Shown here: in pieces, positions 26,190-34,290 of the stretch
Layout: each line of letters opens with the position of its first letter
Numbering within the stretch: the stretch's first letter is position 1
Assembly: GCF_014844095.1 (NCBI RefSeq)
Contig: NZ_CP062163.1
Span: 4,311,501-4,375,500 of the forward strand
DNA length: 64,000 nucleotides
DNA from: Brevibacillus sp. JNUCC-41
GTDB lineage: Bacteria; Bacillota; Bacilli; Bacillales; DSM-1321
Reading direction: 5' to 3'
Position numbers and translations under genes: made by a program
Notes under the pieces: model-generated
The model's input: only the letters and a program-made list of their open reading frames with translations
What the model was told of the DNA's origin: nothing
The model's database searches: none

Positions 26190-26880
26190 CCGCATAAAGG
26201 CGCTAATCAATAGTAAATCCGATGGCTTCAGCTTTACTCTGAATAAGATTGTTTATGATGCTGAAACAGAAATAAAAGCATCAGAACATGAATTAAATAT
26301 ATTACAATCCGCACAAAATGAAGCGTATAGTGATAACTATTTTGGAGCAATTGAGAACAACTCGGCTTATCCTTGTGGTGTTGGTAATCATGGACATACA
26401 CCGGATAGATTCATTAGAAACGTTCGTATTAATGATCATACATTTGAAGGTTGTACTTTTGCATGAATTCGACCTTGCAAATTTGAAAATACTTAAGAAT
26501 AATACCTTTGATATCTGTGAATAGGGAATACGTCTCTAATCCTGTTGGTAAAGGTACATATGACAATGGAGTCCCAGAAGCAGCTAAAACGTTACAATTA
26601 AAGATAATTCCGCAAATGACACAACCACGGAAGTAGTGTATATAAATGACGGTGATGTTGCATAATTTCTTCGTAAAGGATAAACAAAGGATTATTACGT
26701 TAGTGGAAATAGAGCTGAAAGGGTTAGGCGTACTGAATTAGTTATTTCTGGTTTAGATGGAGTAGAGATACATAATAACGTATTAATTGATATCACATTC
26801 GAAAATGTCAATGGAAGAAGTTGCATCAGTTTATCCAGTTCTTCAAGAAATGGTCGTGTTTACAATTATAGGACAATAAC
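26190..26880 (+). pseudogene. Decayed phage-like right-handed beta-helix protein
   Basis: Fragments in several frames read as one protein: NSAYPCGVGNHGHTPDRFIR, RINDHTFEGCTFA, SNPVGKGTYDNGVPEAAKTL, YVSGNRAERV, and ELVISGLDGVEIHNNVL ending in a stop near 26880. The repeated short beta-strand/turn pattern is typical of pectate-lyase-fold tail or spore-surface proteins. At least three stops or frameshifts are present and no start was found. Probably a leftover of a prophage insertion. Confidence 0.5.
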
Positions 26881-27098
26881 TTTGCGGGGGGATTTTCATC
26901 TCAGGTGGAGATGTAAAAGGATTCTTAAGTAATGCCTTAAACATTGAACAAAAAATATATCGACATTGGCATCGAAGAAATTGATCTGTATTAAAACGAT
27001 TGGAACAAACTAAGCGTAGGCTAGAAATTCTATTATTCAAAGTTATTTTTCCTAATTTGATATTAGGTTATAATAGTTATAAATGAATAATAAAAGGT

Positions 27099-27992
27099 GT
27101 GGTTTTTCTGAAGGAAGGTTTAGCACGAAAAAAGCAGCATAGACAGTTATCCCGTTTGGTAATTATCCAGCGGACCATTCTTATTACAATTGGTGCGTTG
27201 TTAATGGCCACTGGATTGGAAATCTTTTTAATTCCCAATCATGTAATTGATGGTGGAATTACAGGTATTTCCATTATGCTTTCTCATCTTACAGGTATAA
27301 AACTAGGAATCTTTCTTTTCCTATTGAATCTACCATTTGTATATCTGGGATATAAACAGTTTGGAAAAACTTTTGCTATATCTACTATATATGGGATTGT
27401 AATGCTTTCCATTTTTGCAACATATTTTCATCCTATTCCACCCTTCACTGAGGATATCCTTCTTGCTACAATTTTTGGCGGTATTTTCTTAGGTGTAGGT
27501 GTAGGAATTGTAATTCGTAACGGTGGTGCGCTTGACGGTACAGAAATACTTTCCATTGTAATAAGTAAAAAAGTGCCTTTTTCTGTTGGCGAAATTGTTA
27601 TGTTCATCAATCTATTTATACTGGGTTCTGCTGGATTCGTTTACACATGGGATAGAGCCATGTATTCAATCTTAGCTTATGTAATTGCTGCTAAAGCCAT
27701 TGACATTGTTATTACTGGAATGGAAGAAACAAAGTCAGTGTGGATAATTAGCGATGAAGCAAGAGAGATAGGTGATGCAATCAATAATCGCCTAGGACGT
27801 GGTGTGACATACTTACATGGTGAAGGTGCCTATTCTGGAGAGGAAAAGAAGGTAATTTTCTGTATAATTACCAGACTTGAAGAGTCTAAGTTAACTACAA
27901 TTGTTGAAGAGATTGACCCTTCATCTTTCTTAGCAATTGCAAATATTGCGGAAGTACGTGGTGGACGGTTCAAAAAGAGAGATATTCATTAA
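27099..27992 (+). CDS. YitT-family membrane protein
   Basis: A 297-residue protein with five to six membrane helices in residues ~25-215 (GLEIFLIPNHVIDGGITGIS is the family signature), followed by a cytoplasmic DUF2179 domain (TYLHGEGAYSGEEKKVIFCI and FLAIANIAEVRGGRF). YitT proteins are abundant Bacillus membrane proteins of unknown transport function. The start is uncertain: GTG at 27099 has AAAGG too close upstream, and a CTG at 27108 is better spaced, so the exact N-terminus is open. Monocistronic, with a terminator. Confidence 0.82.
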   Translation: MVFLKEGLARKKQHRQLSRLVIIQRTILITIGALLMATGLEIFLIPNHVIDGGITGISIMLSHLTGIKLGIFLFLLNLPFVYLGYKQFGKTFAISTIYGIVMLSIFATYFHPIPPFTEDILLATIFGGIFLGVGVGIVIRNGGALDGTEILSIVISKKVPFSVGEIVMFINLFILGSAGFVYTWDRAMYSILAYVIAAKAIDIVITGMEETKSVWIISDEAREIGDAINNRLGRGVTYLHGEGAYSGEEKKVIFCIITRLEESKLTTIVEEIDPSSFLAIANIAEVRGGRFKKRDIH

Positions 27993-28007
27993 AAAATTAC
28001 TTATAAA

Positions 28008-28040
28008 CAAAAGCCAGCATCAAAATGTTGGCTTTTGTTT
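28008..28040 (+). terminator. Rho-independent terminator
   Basis: The stem CAAAAGCCA / TGGCTTTTG follows the yitT-like gene. Confidence 0.75.
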
Positions 28041-28104
28041 ATGTCACACTTGAGCAAATTTTTAGGCTTTGTTAAGCAGTATTATCGTTTTTTAGGTAAA
28101 ATAC

Positions 28105-28135
28105 CGGGAACGTCCGATTTGGACGTTCCCGTTCT
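28105..28135. terminator. Hairpin between convergent genes
   Basis: A perfect 11-bp stem CGGGAACGTCC / GGACGTTCCCG with a 5-base loop and a T-rich tail. Confidence 0.7.
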
Positions 28136-28188
28136 TATTCAATTAAAACTCCCTATAATGGAATAACTGTAATGCTAATGAAGCTTTT

Positions 28189-28680
28189 TTAAAAGCTGCG
28201 TTTCTCTGGCCAAGCTCCTTGCATTTTACTAAGGAATACAATTTGCCCAATATGATATGCGTCGTGCATTGCTAAACTCTTCAGTTCAAGCACTAATGGA
28301 TTATCTCCTGGAATCTGTCTATACAAATCTTCAGGTTCTGATTTTGCTAGTATTTTTCCAAGTTCACGATGAACATAAAAGTATTCTTGTTTTGTTTCCT
28401 TCCAATTTTCTAACGTCTCAGTTGGTAATCGAAATGTAGAGTCATTATTTTCTGCCTGTGGTTCATTCGCTGTTTCACCAAGAAATCGCATCAGATATCT
28501 CTTTTCATAGAAAAGTAAATGACAAACAAATTCCCAAATGGAATTCATTGCCCCATCAGCTGGTTTCCAAATTGCCTGTTCAAAAGTGATGTCTTCTAGC
28601 ACTTTTTCAAGTGGTGGAAACCAGTCTTCTTCATCTAAGCAGCTTGCCCATTGTTGTAACAAAAGTGTTTTTACATCCAT
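28189..28680 (-). CDS. DinB-family protein
   Basis: A 163-residue four-helix-bundle protein of the DinB/YfiT superfamily. The three metal-binding histidines are seen in WEFVCHLLFYEKRY (first) and near the C-terminus in MHDAYHIGQIVFL (two). Family members bind a divalent metal and act as thiol-dependent S-transferases or have unknown roles. GGAGGG lies before the ATG. It is monocistronic and convergent with the YitT gene. Confidence 0.83.
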   Translation of the reverse strand: MDVKTLLLQQWASCLDEEDWFPPLEKVLEDITFEQAIWKPADGAMNSIWEFVCHLLFYEKRYLMRFLGETANEPQAENNDSTFRLPTETLENWKETKQEYFYVHRELGKILAKSEPEDLYRQIPGDNPLVLELKSLAMHDAYHIGQIVFLSKMQGAWPEKRSF

Positions 28681-29130
28681 TTTCTATTCCCTCCAATTCA
28701 ATCCCTTTGGTCAAAGTTCATTTGCGTCGTGTTGTAGATAGCTAACTAATTAAGGTGTCATGCCAATCACTTGTTCAATTAAACTGGCCCTTTAAAGGAA
28801 CAATGAACGTTCCGTAATTTCGAAAATTCTGATAAATTTAGTTTATCATAAATTGTGTTAACTGAGAAAGATCAACTGTCTAAAACCATTTTGGTTATTT
28901 TAACGGCATTAAACTCACTCGCTCTCAGTAATTATAGTTCACCACGGAATTTGTATATATGGCTTATAGCAAATACATGGATGAACATGATCGATTAATC
29001 GAAAAGCATAAGATAAAATGTGTATCCGTTGTTATCTGGGTATAGTTTAACTTAAAGTGCTTTTTTTTATGAATATTCTCGGAAATACAGCAGATAGTAA
29101 TAGGGTATCTAATTTAAAGGAGTGACTAAC
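28681..29130. other. Intergenic region
   Basis: About 450 bases between divergent genes. A 28-codon frame at 28959 (AYSKYMDEHDRLIEKHK) has no ribosome binding site and may be a gene scrap. Otherwise only promoter-like AT-rich DNA. Confidence 0.35.
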
Positions 29131-29664
29131 ATGAAGTACACATTTTTAACAAGCGCTTTGATTGCTCTATTCCTTACTGGCTGCGGAACAAATGATAATA
29201 ATAATGATGGAAAAAATGTTGGAATGAATACTCGAAGCAATCAAAATGATGCCTTTGACAATACCCTGAATGTAAATGACAGAAACGGCGACAACGATCA
29301 CAATGCAAGGCAATTAAACAATGATGACAATGATAATAAAATGCGCGTGGCTGATGAAGTAGCAAATCGGCTAGAGGACATGGATGATGTAAAGGGTGCC
29401 TCTGTCATTGTTACAGATAATAACGCATATGTCGCCGTGGATCTGACAAATGACAAGAACCTGACAAATGACTTAGAAAAGAAAATTGTTGATCAAGTAA
29501 AAAAACATGATCAAGGTGTAGACAACGTTTATGTCTCTGCAAATCCAGACTTTGTTAAAAGTATGAAGGGATATGTCAACGATATTCAAAATGGAAAGCC
29601 GATTAGCGGACTATTTAATGAGTTTGGTGATATGGCACAAAGAATGTTCCCGGATGCCAAATAG
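29131..29664 (+). CDS. YhcN/YlaJ-family sporulation lipoprotein
   Basis: A 177-residue lipoprotein. ATG at 29131 (AAAGGAGTG upstream) gives a signal peptide with lipobox LTGC (Cys15). An Asn/Asp-rich low-complexity stretch (residues ~18-65) is followed by the YhcN/YlaJ domain: VADEVANRLEDMDDVKGASV, TDNNAYVAVDL, and VYVSANPDFVKSMKGY. Members are found in the spore inner membrane or cortex and contribute to germination. A terminator lies ~150 bases downstream. Confidence 0.87.
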   Translation: MKYTFLTSALIALFLTGCGTNDNNNDGKNVGMNTRSNQNDAFDNTLNVNDRNGDNDHNARQLNNDDNDNKMRVADEVANRLEDMDDVKGASVIVTDNNAYVAVDLTNDKNLTNDLEKKIVDQVKKHDQGVDNVYVSANPDFVKSMKGYVNDIQNGKPISGLFNEFGDMAQRMFPDAK

Positions 29665-29814
29665 AAGAGGTCAGTTGTAACGGTAATGTAAGTATTCTGC
29701 AGCGTTTCTGCTGCCACAATCCAGAAGAGAATGTAATTAATAAGAAGAGGCAAACACCGGTAGTAAGGTTTAGAGGTTGAAGCTTACGATATATTATAGG
29801 CCATTCCATCCATG

Positions 29815-29847
29815 ATAAAACCCCTTGGTCTCAAGAAGGGGTTTTAT
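29815..29847 (+). terminator. Rho-independent terminator
   Basis: The stem ATAAAACCCCTT / AAGGGGTTTTAT with a 9-base loop. Confidence 0.7.
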
Positions 29848-30025
29848 GCATTCAATTACGACAAACTAGTGACCCAAGTATACACGCTCTTACTTGACGA
29901 ATTATTCCTTTAGCTGTTTCATTTATTTTTATCCGCATTTTGAACATAGGTTGGAATCTCATTGTCGGGACTTCGAGGTACATATAATGAACCACCGAAA
30001 ATGGCAGTCCTTTAGAAAGACAAAC

Positions 30026-30143
30026 ATGAAAAAGTTAGTGAATTATTGCAGTAGTAACATCAATTGTTTGTTTATGTGGAGCTAATCAGGTTGATTACAA
30101 AGATATTTCTGATCCGGTCGGTGGACCACGTCATGTGAGGTAA
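30026..30143 (+). pseudogene. Frameshifted short secreted-peptide gene (Phr-like?)
   Basis: An ATG at 30026 starts MKKLV. Removing one base near 30042 gives a hydrophobic signal-like stretch (IIAVVTSIVCLCGANQVDYK) and a short exported tail (DISDPVGGPRHVR). This is the size and layout of a Phr signalling-peptide precursor or a tiny lipoprotein. The preceding ~100 bases hold a coherent but startless frame (NHRKWQSFRKTN) that could be the end of a Rap-type gene. The identity is speculative. Confidence 0.3.
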
Positions 30144-30239
30144 GTTTATATAAATAAATAGAAGAAGAATTAAAAAAGGCAGTCACAAAGACCACCATGA
30201 TTGGGATATAAAGTCACAAATCATCAAATTTTCGTGTGA

Positions 30240-30716
30240 CTCAGATTATTTCTAACTTTTATTTTTGATTTTTTCAATTAGTACTTGTAACTCATCCGGC
30301 CCATGAAACTCAATCGGCGACACGCCTTTATCGAATTCTATTGTATTGGATTCTATCATCAATACATACTTCCCATTGATCTTTCCTAAGTGGATACTGT
30401 CGCCGAAATCGGCTAGAAGTCCTTTGATGGATGTACTGCCTAGCTTCATGCGAAGTTCGGCTTCAGGTGTATCCCTCGACAATCTGGGCTGTGGCTTCGA
30501 CGACCAGATGGGTTTCAAGACGCTCCTGGATTTCACGCTTTTCACTCGTTTCGGTCTTTTTTTCGAATTTGTGCAGTTCGTCACTGTTTTCTTCGAATTG
30601 TGAGGATACATGCTCATAACCATGTGGATGACCTGGTTTTTCATGATTTCCGGCATCGATTCTCCATATTCGACGAATTTCAAGAAGTTCTCGAAGTAGC
30701 GGGCATGTGAGGCCTT
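30240..30716 (-). pseudogene. 5'-truncated, frameshifted copy of the DUF3900 gene
   Basis: The segment is homologous to the 3' ~470 bases of the intact gene at 49118-50179. Its C-terminal part (ELRMKLGSTSIKGLLADFGD, LGKINGKYVLMIES, DKGVSPIEFHG) and its left part (HARYFENFLKFVEYGESMPE) are in frame, but the middle is shifted. Similarity ends sharply at 30716, where unrelated sequence (ENGLLSDEDMVMVDKIVHGK, + strand) begins. It is a recombination scar. Confidence 0.75.
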
Positions 30717-30936
30717 AGAAAATGGATTATTATCAGATGAAGACATGGTGATGGTTGATAAGATAGTGCATGGCAAGATTGAAAAACACGGATTGCCAAA
30801 GTATCCAGCTGTACATAAAATTGGGTTTACTAATACTTATACTAGCAATTGATTATTTAGAAAAGGCTAGCTTTCATTATAAGAACCGAGAAGATAAGTA
30901 TTCGGATGTTTTTTATTTGGTGTACTTCATGCATAG

Positions 30937-30970
30937 AAAAGCACTTAACCTAAATGGTCGAGTGCTTTTT
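30937..30970 (-). terminator. Terminator of the 89-aa gene
   Basis: AAAAGCACT / AGTGCTTTTT stem; it overlaps the final codons and stop of the minus-strand gene. Confidence 0.65.
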
Positions 30971-31214
30971 GAGTCTTATTTAATACTTCTTTATTCTTAT
31001 TAATGAAAACTTTATTTCTTACTATCATTTCTTTATTATTAAGCTCATCATTCAGTCCGGTAGTGTTGTCCAGTTTCTCTAGAAGTGAGACTATTGATGG
31101 CATTGTTAATAATTCATGGAAAGCTATGTTTGTTTTAGTAGATAAGATTTTTAGCTCAGTAAGTTGACGAGGAGATAAAAAAGACTCAAATGGTTGCCTT
31201 TCATTTATTTCCAT
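30945..31214 (-). CDS. Hypothetical protein, 89 aa
   Basis: GGAGGGT lies 7 bases before the ATG on the minus strand, and the stop codon sits in a terminator hairpin, supporting a real gene. The protein is helical and hydrophilic (FLSPRQLTELKILSTKTNIA, then NKNKEVLNKTQKALDHLG). No motif or family is recognised. It lies at the left edge of the mobile-DNA mosaic. Confidence 0.6.
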   Translation of the reverse strand: MEINERQPFESFLSPRQLTELKILSTKTNIAFHELLTMPSIVSLLEKLDNTTGLNDELNNKEMIVRNKVFINKNKEVLNKTQKALDHLG

Positions 31215-31392
31215 TGATTGTACCCTCCATATGATGATGAATTATTAAATTGTAATTTAATTATAAAATAGATAAGTTCAATAAATATATTAATTATGTA
31301 AAGATTTAATGAATTGCAGAAGGTTGGATGAAATTAGGGTAATATTCCTGTTATTATGGTAAAATATCGATGGTGAATAGGGGGAGATTATA

Positions 31393-31794
31393 ATAGATAC
31401 AACTAAATACTCAGATAATTTTTCTGAAGATTCATTTTGGAAGAAGATTAAAAAATTCGGCAAAAAAGCAGGGGTTAAAGTTGTTTATGTAGCTTTGTTA
31501 TTGTTTTACACACTTCAAAAGCCAACTACTCCTGTTTGGGCAAAAACAGTAATTGTTGGTGCATTGGGATATTTCATACTTCCGATTGATTTAATTCCTG
31601 ACCTAGTCCCAGGTGGATATACTGATGATTTTTCAGGGTTATTTGGAGCATTGATTACTGTTTCAATGTTTATCGATGAGGAAGTTAAGCTAAATGCAAA
31701 AGAAAGAATTGGGATTTGGTTCGGTGAAAGTGCAATTTCTGATACAGATTCAGTTGATGATAAATTAAATAAGAAAACGGATCAGGATGAGTAA
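31393..31794 (+). CDS. DUF1232 (YkvA-like) membrane protein with ATA start
   Basis: A DUF1232 protein: LQKPTTPVWAKTVIVGALGY, FILPIDLIPD and TDDFSGLFGAL are the domain signature. The conserved family N-terminus (KYSDNFSEDSFWKKIKKFGK) is in frame upstream of any ATG, GTG or TTG that could work. AGGGGGAG at 31379-31386 places the start at ATA 31393, 6 bases on. Either ATA is used as start, or ATG mutated to ATA and the gene is weakened. One or two membrane helices are predicted. Function unknown. The internal TTG at 31495 would remove the conserved N-terminus. Confidence 0.72.
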   Translation: MDTTKYSDNFSEDSFWKKIKKFGKKAGVKVVYVALLLFYTLQKPTTPVWAKTVIVGALGYFILPIDLIPDLVPGGYTDDFSGLFGALITVSMFIDEEVKLNAKERIGIWFGESAISDTDSVDDKLNKKTDQDE

Positions 31795-31825
31795 GATAAA
31801 GATGAAGATAAGATAAATAAATTCA

Positions 31826-31860
31826 AAAAGAGCACTTAACCAATAGGGAAAGTGCTTTTC
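31826..31860 (+). terminator. Rho-independent terminator
   Basis: The stem GCACTT / AAGTGC with T-rich flank, after the DUF1232 gene. Confidence 0.6.
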
Positions 31861-31890
31861 TAATTTGTGCCAATGAGATAAAATAATTCC

Positions 31891-32041
31891 CTACTTTTCT
31901 GTACGAACACCTTTAAATTTCCCACCAGAAGAAGTCTTTTGATCCATAAAACGTCCTGTAGATGCATCTCGTTGGAGCTTTGAATTGGGTTCTGTTTTTT
32001 ACCGCTCCATCACGATGATTTTTACCTGAATTACCAGCCAT
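31891..32041 (-). pseudogene. Small basic protein gene with a poly-A frameshift
   Basis: The minus-strand ATG at 32041 (GAGGTGA upstream) starts MAGNSGKNHRDGAVK. The frame is then lost at a run of six A. With five A it would continue as a ~49-residue protein ending RDASTGRFMDQKTSSGGKFK plus GVRTEK, a familiar small-protein pattern in Bacillus and Staphylococcus mobile DNA. A one-base insertion, an assembly error or slippage can explain it. The function is unknown. Confidence 0.6.
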
Positions 32042-32147
32042 AATACTCACCTCACTTTCTACTAAAATATAACATTATATGAAAAAAATATGTAGGTAAA
32101 TCACTCGCCTATATAGAAAGTATTAGGTAGAAGGGGGTGTGATATTC

Positions 32148-32357
32148 GTGGATAAAGATATATTGTTTGATAAATTAAAAGAGTTTCCTGGTAACACAAG
32201 GGTATTCGGAGGATTGACAGAAATACAGATAGATAAAACGTTAAAATCAGCAAATGATTTACACGATGAACAGCGAATTGTTTTAAAAGAAGCTGCTAAA
32301 GAAGATAGCCAAAGTGTACGTATTACAGCTGTAATAAAAGAAGGGAGTTCAAGTTAA
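32148..32357 (+). CDS. Hypothetical protein, 69 aa
   Basis: The GTG at 32148 has AAGGGGGTGT 8-9 bases upstream. The product is a small soluble protein (KLKEFPGNTRVFGGLTEIQI, then a helix and RITAVIKEGSSS). Its stop overlaps the next start (TTAATGG), so both are one operon. No family is recognised; phage-mosaic context. Confidence 0.55.
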   Translation: MDKDILFDKLKEFPGNTRVFGGLTEIQIDKTLKSANDLHDEQRIVLKEAAKEDSQSVRITAVIKEGSSS

Positions 32358-32596
32358 TGGTGGAAAAGTCAATTGATTATCAGGTTGAAGTAACACCTAT
32401 TTTAGCAACACAAGGAAAAAGAGAAACAAAAACCTATAATTGGGTAATTAAAATTGGACAAAGGAATAATAAATACTATGGCTCTATAAGTTGTAAAGAA
32501 AATGGAGTTAAACAACAGTTCTCAAATTTTGATAGTCAAAATGAAGAATCTGTTATAAATAAATTAAGGGAATACTGTAGGGAAAGAACAAGATAG
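32357..32596 (+). CDS. Hypothetical protein, 79 aa
   Basis: Overlaps the stop of the 69-aa gene by one base. The product is beta-rich (YQVEVTPILATQG, NWVIKIGQRNNKYYGSISCK) with a basic C-terminal helix. A terminator follows 11 bases later, so the pair is a closed two-gene unit. Unrecognised; a two-gene toxin-antitoxin-like layout is possible but unsupported by motif. Confidence 0.55.
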   Translation: MVEKSIDYQVEVTPILATQGKRETKTYNWVIKIGQRNNKYYGSISCKENGVKQQFSNFDSQNEESVINKLREYCRERTR

Positions 32597-32607
32597 ATAC
32601 CAATTAG

Positions 32608-32633
32608 AAGCATCCTTTCGAGGGTGCTTTTTA
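32608..32633 (+). terminator. Rho-independent terminator
   Basis: AAGCAtCC / GGgTGCTT with a short loop and T-rich tail. Confidence 0.65.
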
Positions 32634-32738
32634 TTTATCGAAATTATTTTTCTACATAATTTTTTCGCAGGATATATTCCGATTTTTGTTTCAGAGAGTA
32701 GATATTAATGGTTATAGTTTCCATTTAGAAGGGGAAAC

Positions 32739-33092
32739 TTGAGATATACACTACTCAAGAAAGGACAAAGTGAATTGGCGAGAAAAAAGGAAGAGAAAAT
32801 TGATTATGTAAAAATGTTTCGTGAAGAATGGAAAAATAAGTACAACGATGAAAAGTTGAAAGGAAAGAACGAGGAACAGCTAAAAGCAATTATGGAAGAG
32901 CTAGAAGACGGACTAGCAGGGGCAAGAAAAAAACAGAAAGAATATGATTCGATCAATGAAAGTTGGACGAAATTAGCTGACAACGTACTCATCATATTTA
33001 AGTTAACAGATGGTGATCGGATTGAAGAAGCGATTTTAGAACAAAAAAGAGAGCTTGGTTTCCTTAAGGATGATGAGGAAGAGATCATGTGA
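32739..33092 (+). CDS. Hypothetical charged protein, 117 aa
   Basis: A TTG start with AAGGGGAA upstream. The product is highly charged and almost fully helical, with coiled-coil character (KLKGKNEEQLKAIMEELEDG), and has a C-terminal acidic tail. No domain is recognised. A further coherent frame with no start (EYKCTYEKSGGVTSSIG, ending at 33332) lies downstream and is probably another remnant. Confidence 0.5.
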   Translation: MRYTLLKKGQSELARKKEEKIDYVKMFREEWKNKYNDEKLKGKNEEQLKAIMEELEDGLAGARKKQKEYDSINESWTKLADNVLIIFKLTDGDRIEEAILEQKRELGFLKDDEEEIM

Positions 33093-33424
33093 GAAAAGAT
33101 GACTCCTTATTAATTAAAGAATTTAGAGGGAACAAGGGAAAAAATAAAAATTGGGGTAGAGTACAAATGTACCTACGAAAAAAGTGGTGGTGTGACCAGT
33201 TCAATTGGTACACCAAATTCGGAGGTATTAGGTAAGTTTATTTATTCTAAGTTTTCTCAAGAACGGGGGCTTAGTACATTGAGCTCTGAAACACAGATAG
33301 GCTTATTTTTCGATAGCTGGAAAAAAAGTTAATAAAGCAAGTCCTTCGACACTAATAACGCATTGATCATTGATTAATATACTCAGTGATTTGTGCGTTC
33401 TTTTCTGTGGAAAGGGGAGTAGTT

Positions 33425-33673
33425 ATGGCTAAAATTATACATTTTCCTAATAAGGATGAAGACTTAATTGAACAGTTGGAATACATAACGGAACAAGCTA
33501 GGGAAGGTAAGATAAAGAATTATGCGTTAGCTGCAGAGCTCCAAGGTGATGATGCAGGGTTAGTTGCTACTTCTTATTACAATGCTGATGTTGAGACGAA
33601 ACAGCTTCTTAACTCACATATTCATATTGATATTGTAGTGGAAGTGGTTAAAGTAAATTTCCTTGAAGAATGA
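33425..33673 (+). CDS. Hypothetical protein, 82 aa
   Basis: The ATG at 33425 has AAAGGGGAG upstream; an in-frame start at 33386 would overlap it. The product (AKIIHFPNKDEDLIEQLEYI, then LAAELQGDDAGLVATSYYNA) is a small helical protein with a beta-rich C-terminus. Similar short proteins occur in Bacillus phages near terminase genes, as here. Confidence 0.55.
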   Translation: MAKIIHFPNKDEDLIEQLEYITEQAREGKIKNYALAAELQGDDAGLVATSYYNADVETKQLLNSHIHIDIVVEVVKVNFLEE

Positions 33674-33719
33674 TTAATATAGTGTCCTTTCTTATTTAAC
33701 GTGTAAAAGGGGGTAGGAG

Positions 33720-34093
33720 ATGAGGTGGATAAGGATTGCTCAGACAGTCGGAGTGAGTAGAACAACCTTATATAACTGGATGAAGAAAGATGATAATTTT
33801 AATGCTGAGGTGGACAGACTCAAACGAGAACATAGAAATTTCGGACATCAATTAATTGAATCTAAACTAGTGGATGCTATTAATGGATATTGGAAACTGA
33901 TCATTGAATCTAATAATGATATGGTTAAGAATTCTTTATTGAGAGAAGTCTAGGTAAGCTATCCAATAAGACTGAAATAAGCGTGGATAATACAGTAACT
34001 AAAGTAGATGAGGATATATTAGATACTGAACATGAGCGTTGGTTGAAGGATATGGGTGATGTAGTGGAAGCAGAGTACAAGGAGATTGAATAA
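33720..34093 (+). pseudogene. Phage terminase small subunit (HTH), frameshifted
   Basis: The frame opens at an HTH (RIAQTVGVSRTTLYNWMKK), as in phBC6A51-like terminase small subunits, without the usual N-terminal helix. A frame change near 33947 continues as LGKLSNKTEISVDNTVTK and ends DMGDVVEAEYKEIE at 34093. The family normally binds phage DNA ends for packaging. With a shortened N-terminus and a frameshift, the gene is dead. It lies just before the group I intron. Confidence 0.65.
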
Positions 34094-34290
34094 GATATAT
34101 ATTCTAATAGGAATATGCAGTGTTTTATACACTTTCTTAGCTATGTGTTGGTCAATGTATATACAAGGAACGTTGGTATATCAATGACGTATAAAAAGAT
34201 GTATGACGGTAATGGTGATATGGCTTCAATAACTGGCAAGCCGTTAATGCAGGCAGTAGAAGCGATTACTGATGCCCAAACAGGTTAACT

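Noticed and set aside
33720-34093. Programmed frameshift in the terminase small subunit
   Set aside because: No slippery heptamer or downstream structure was seen, and neighbouring genes are also broken, so decay is simpler.
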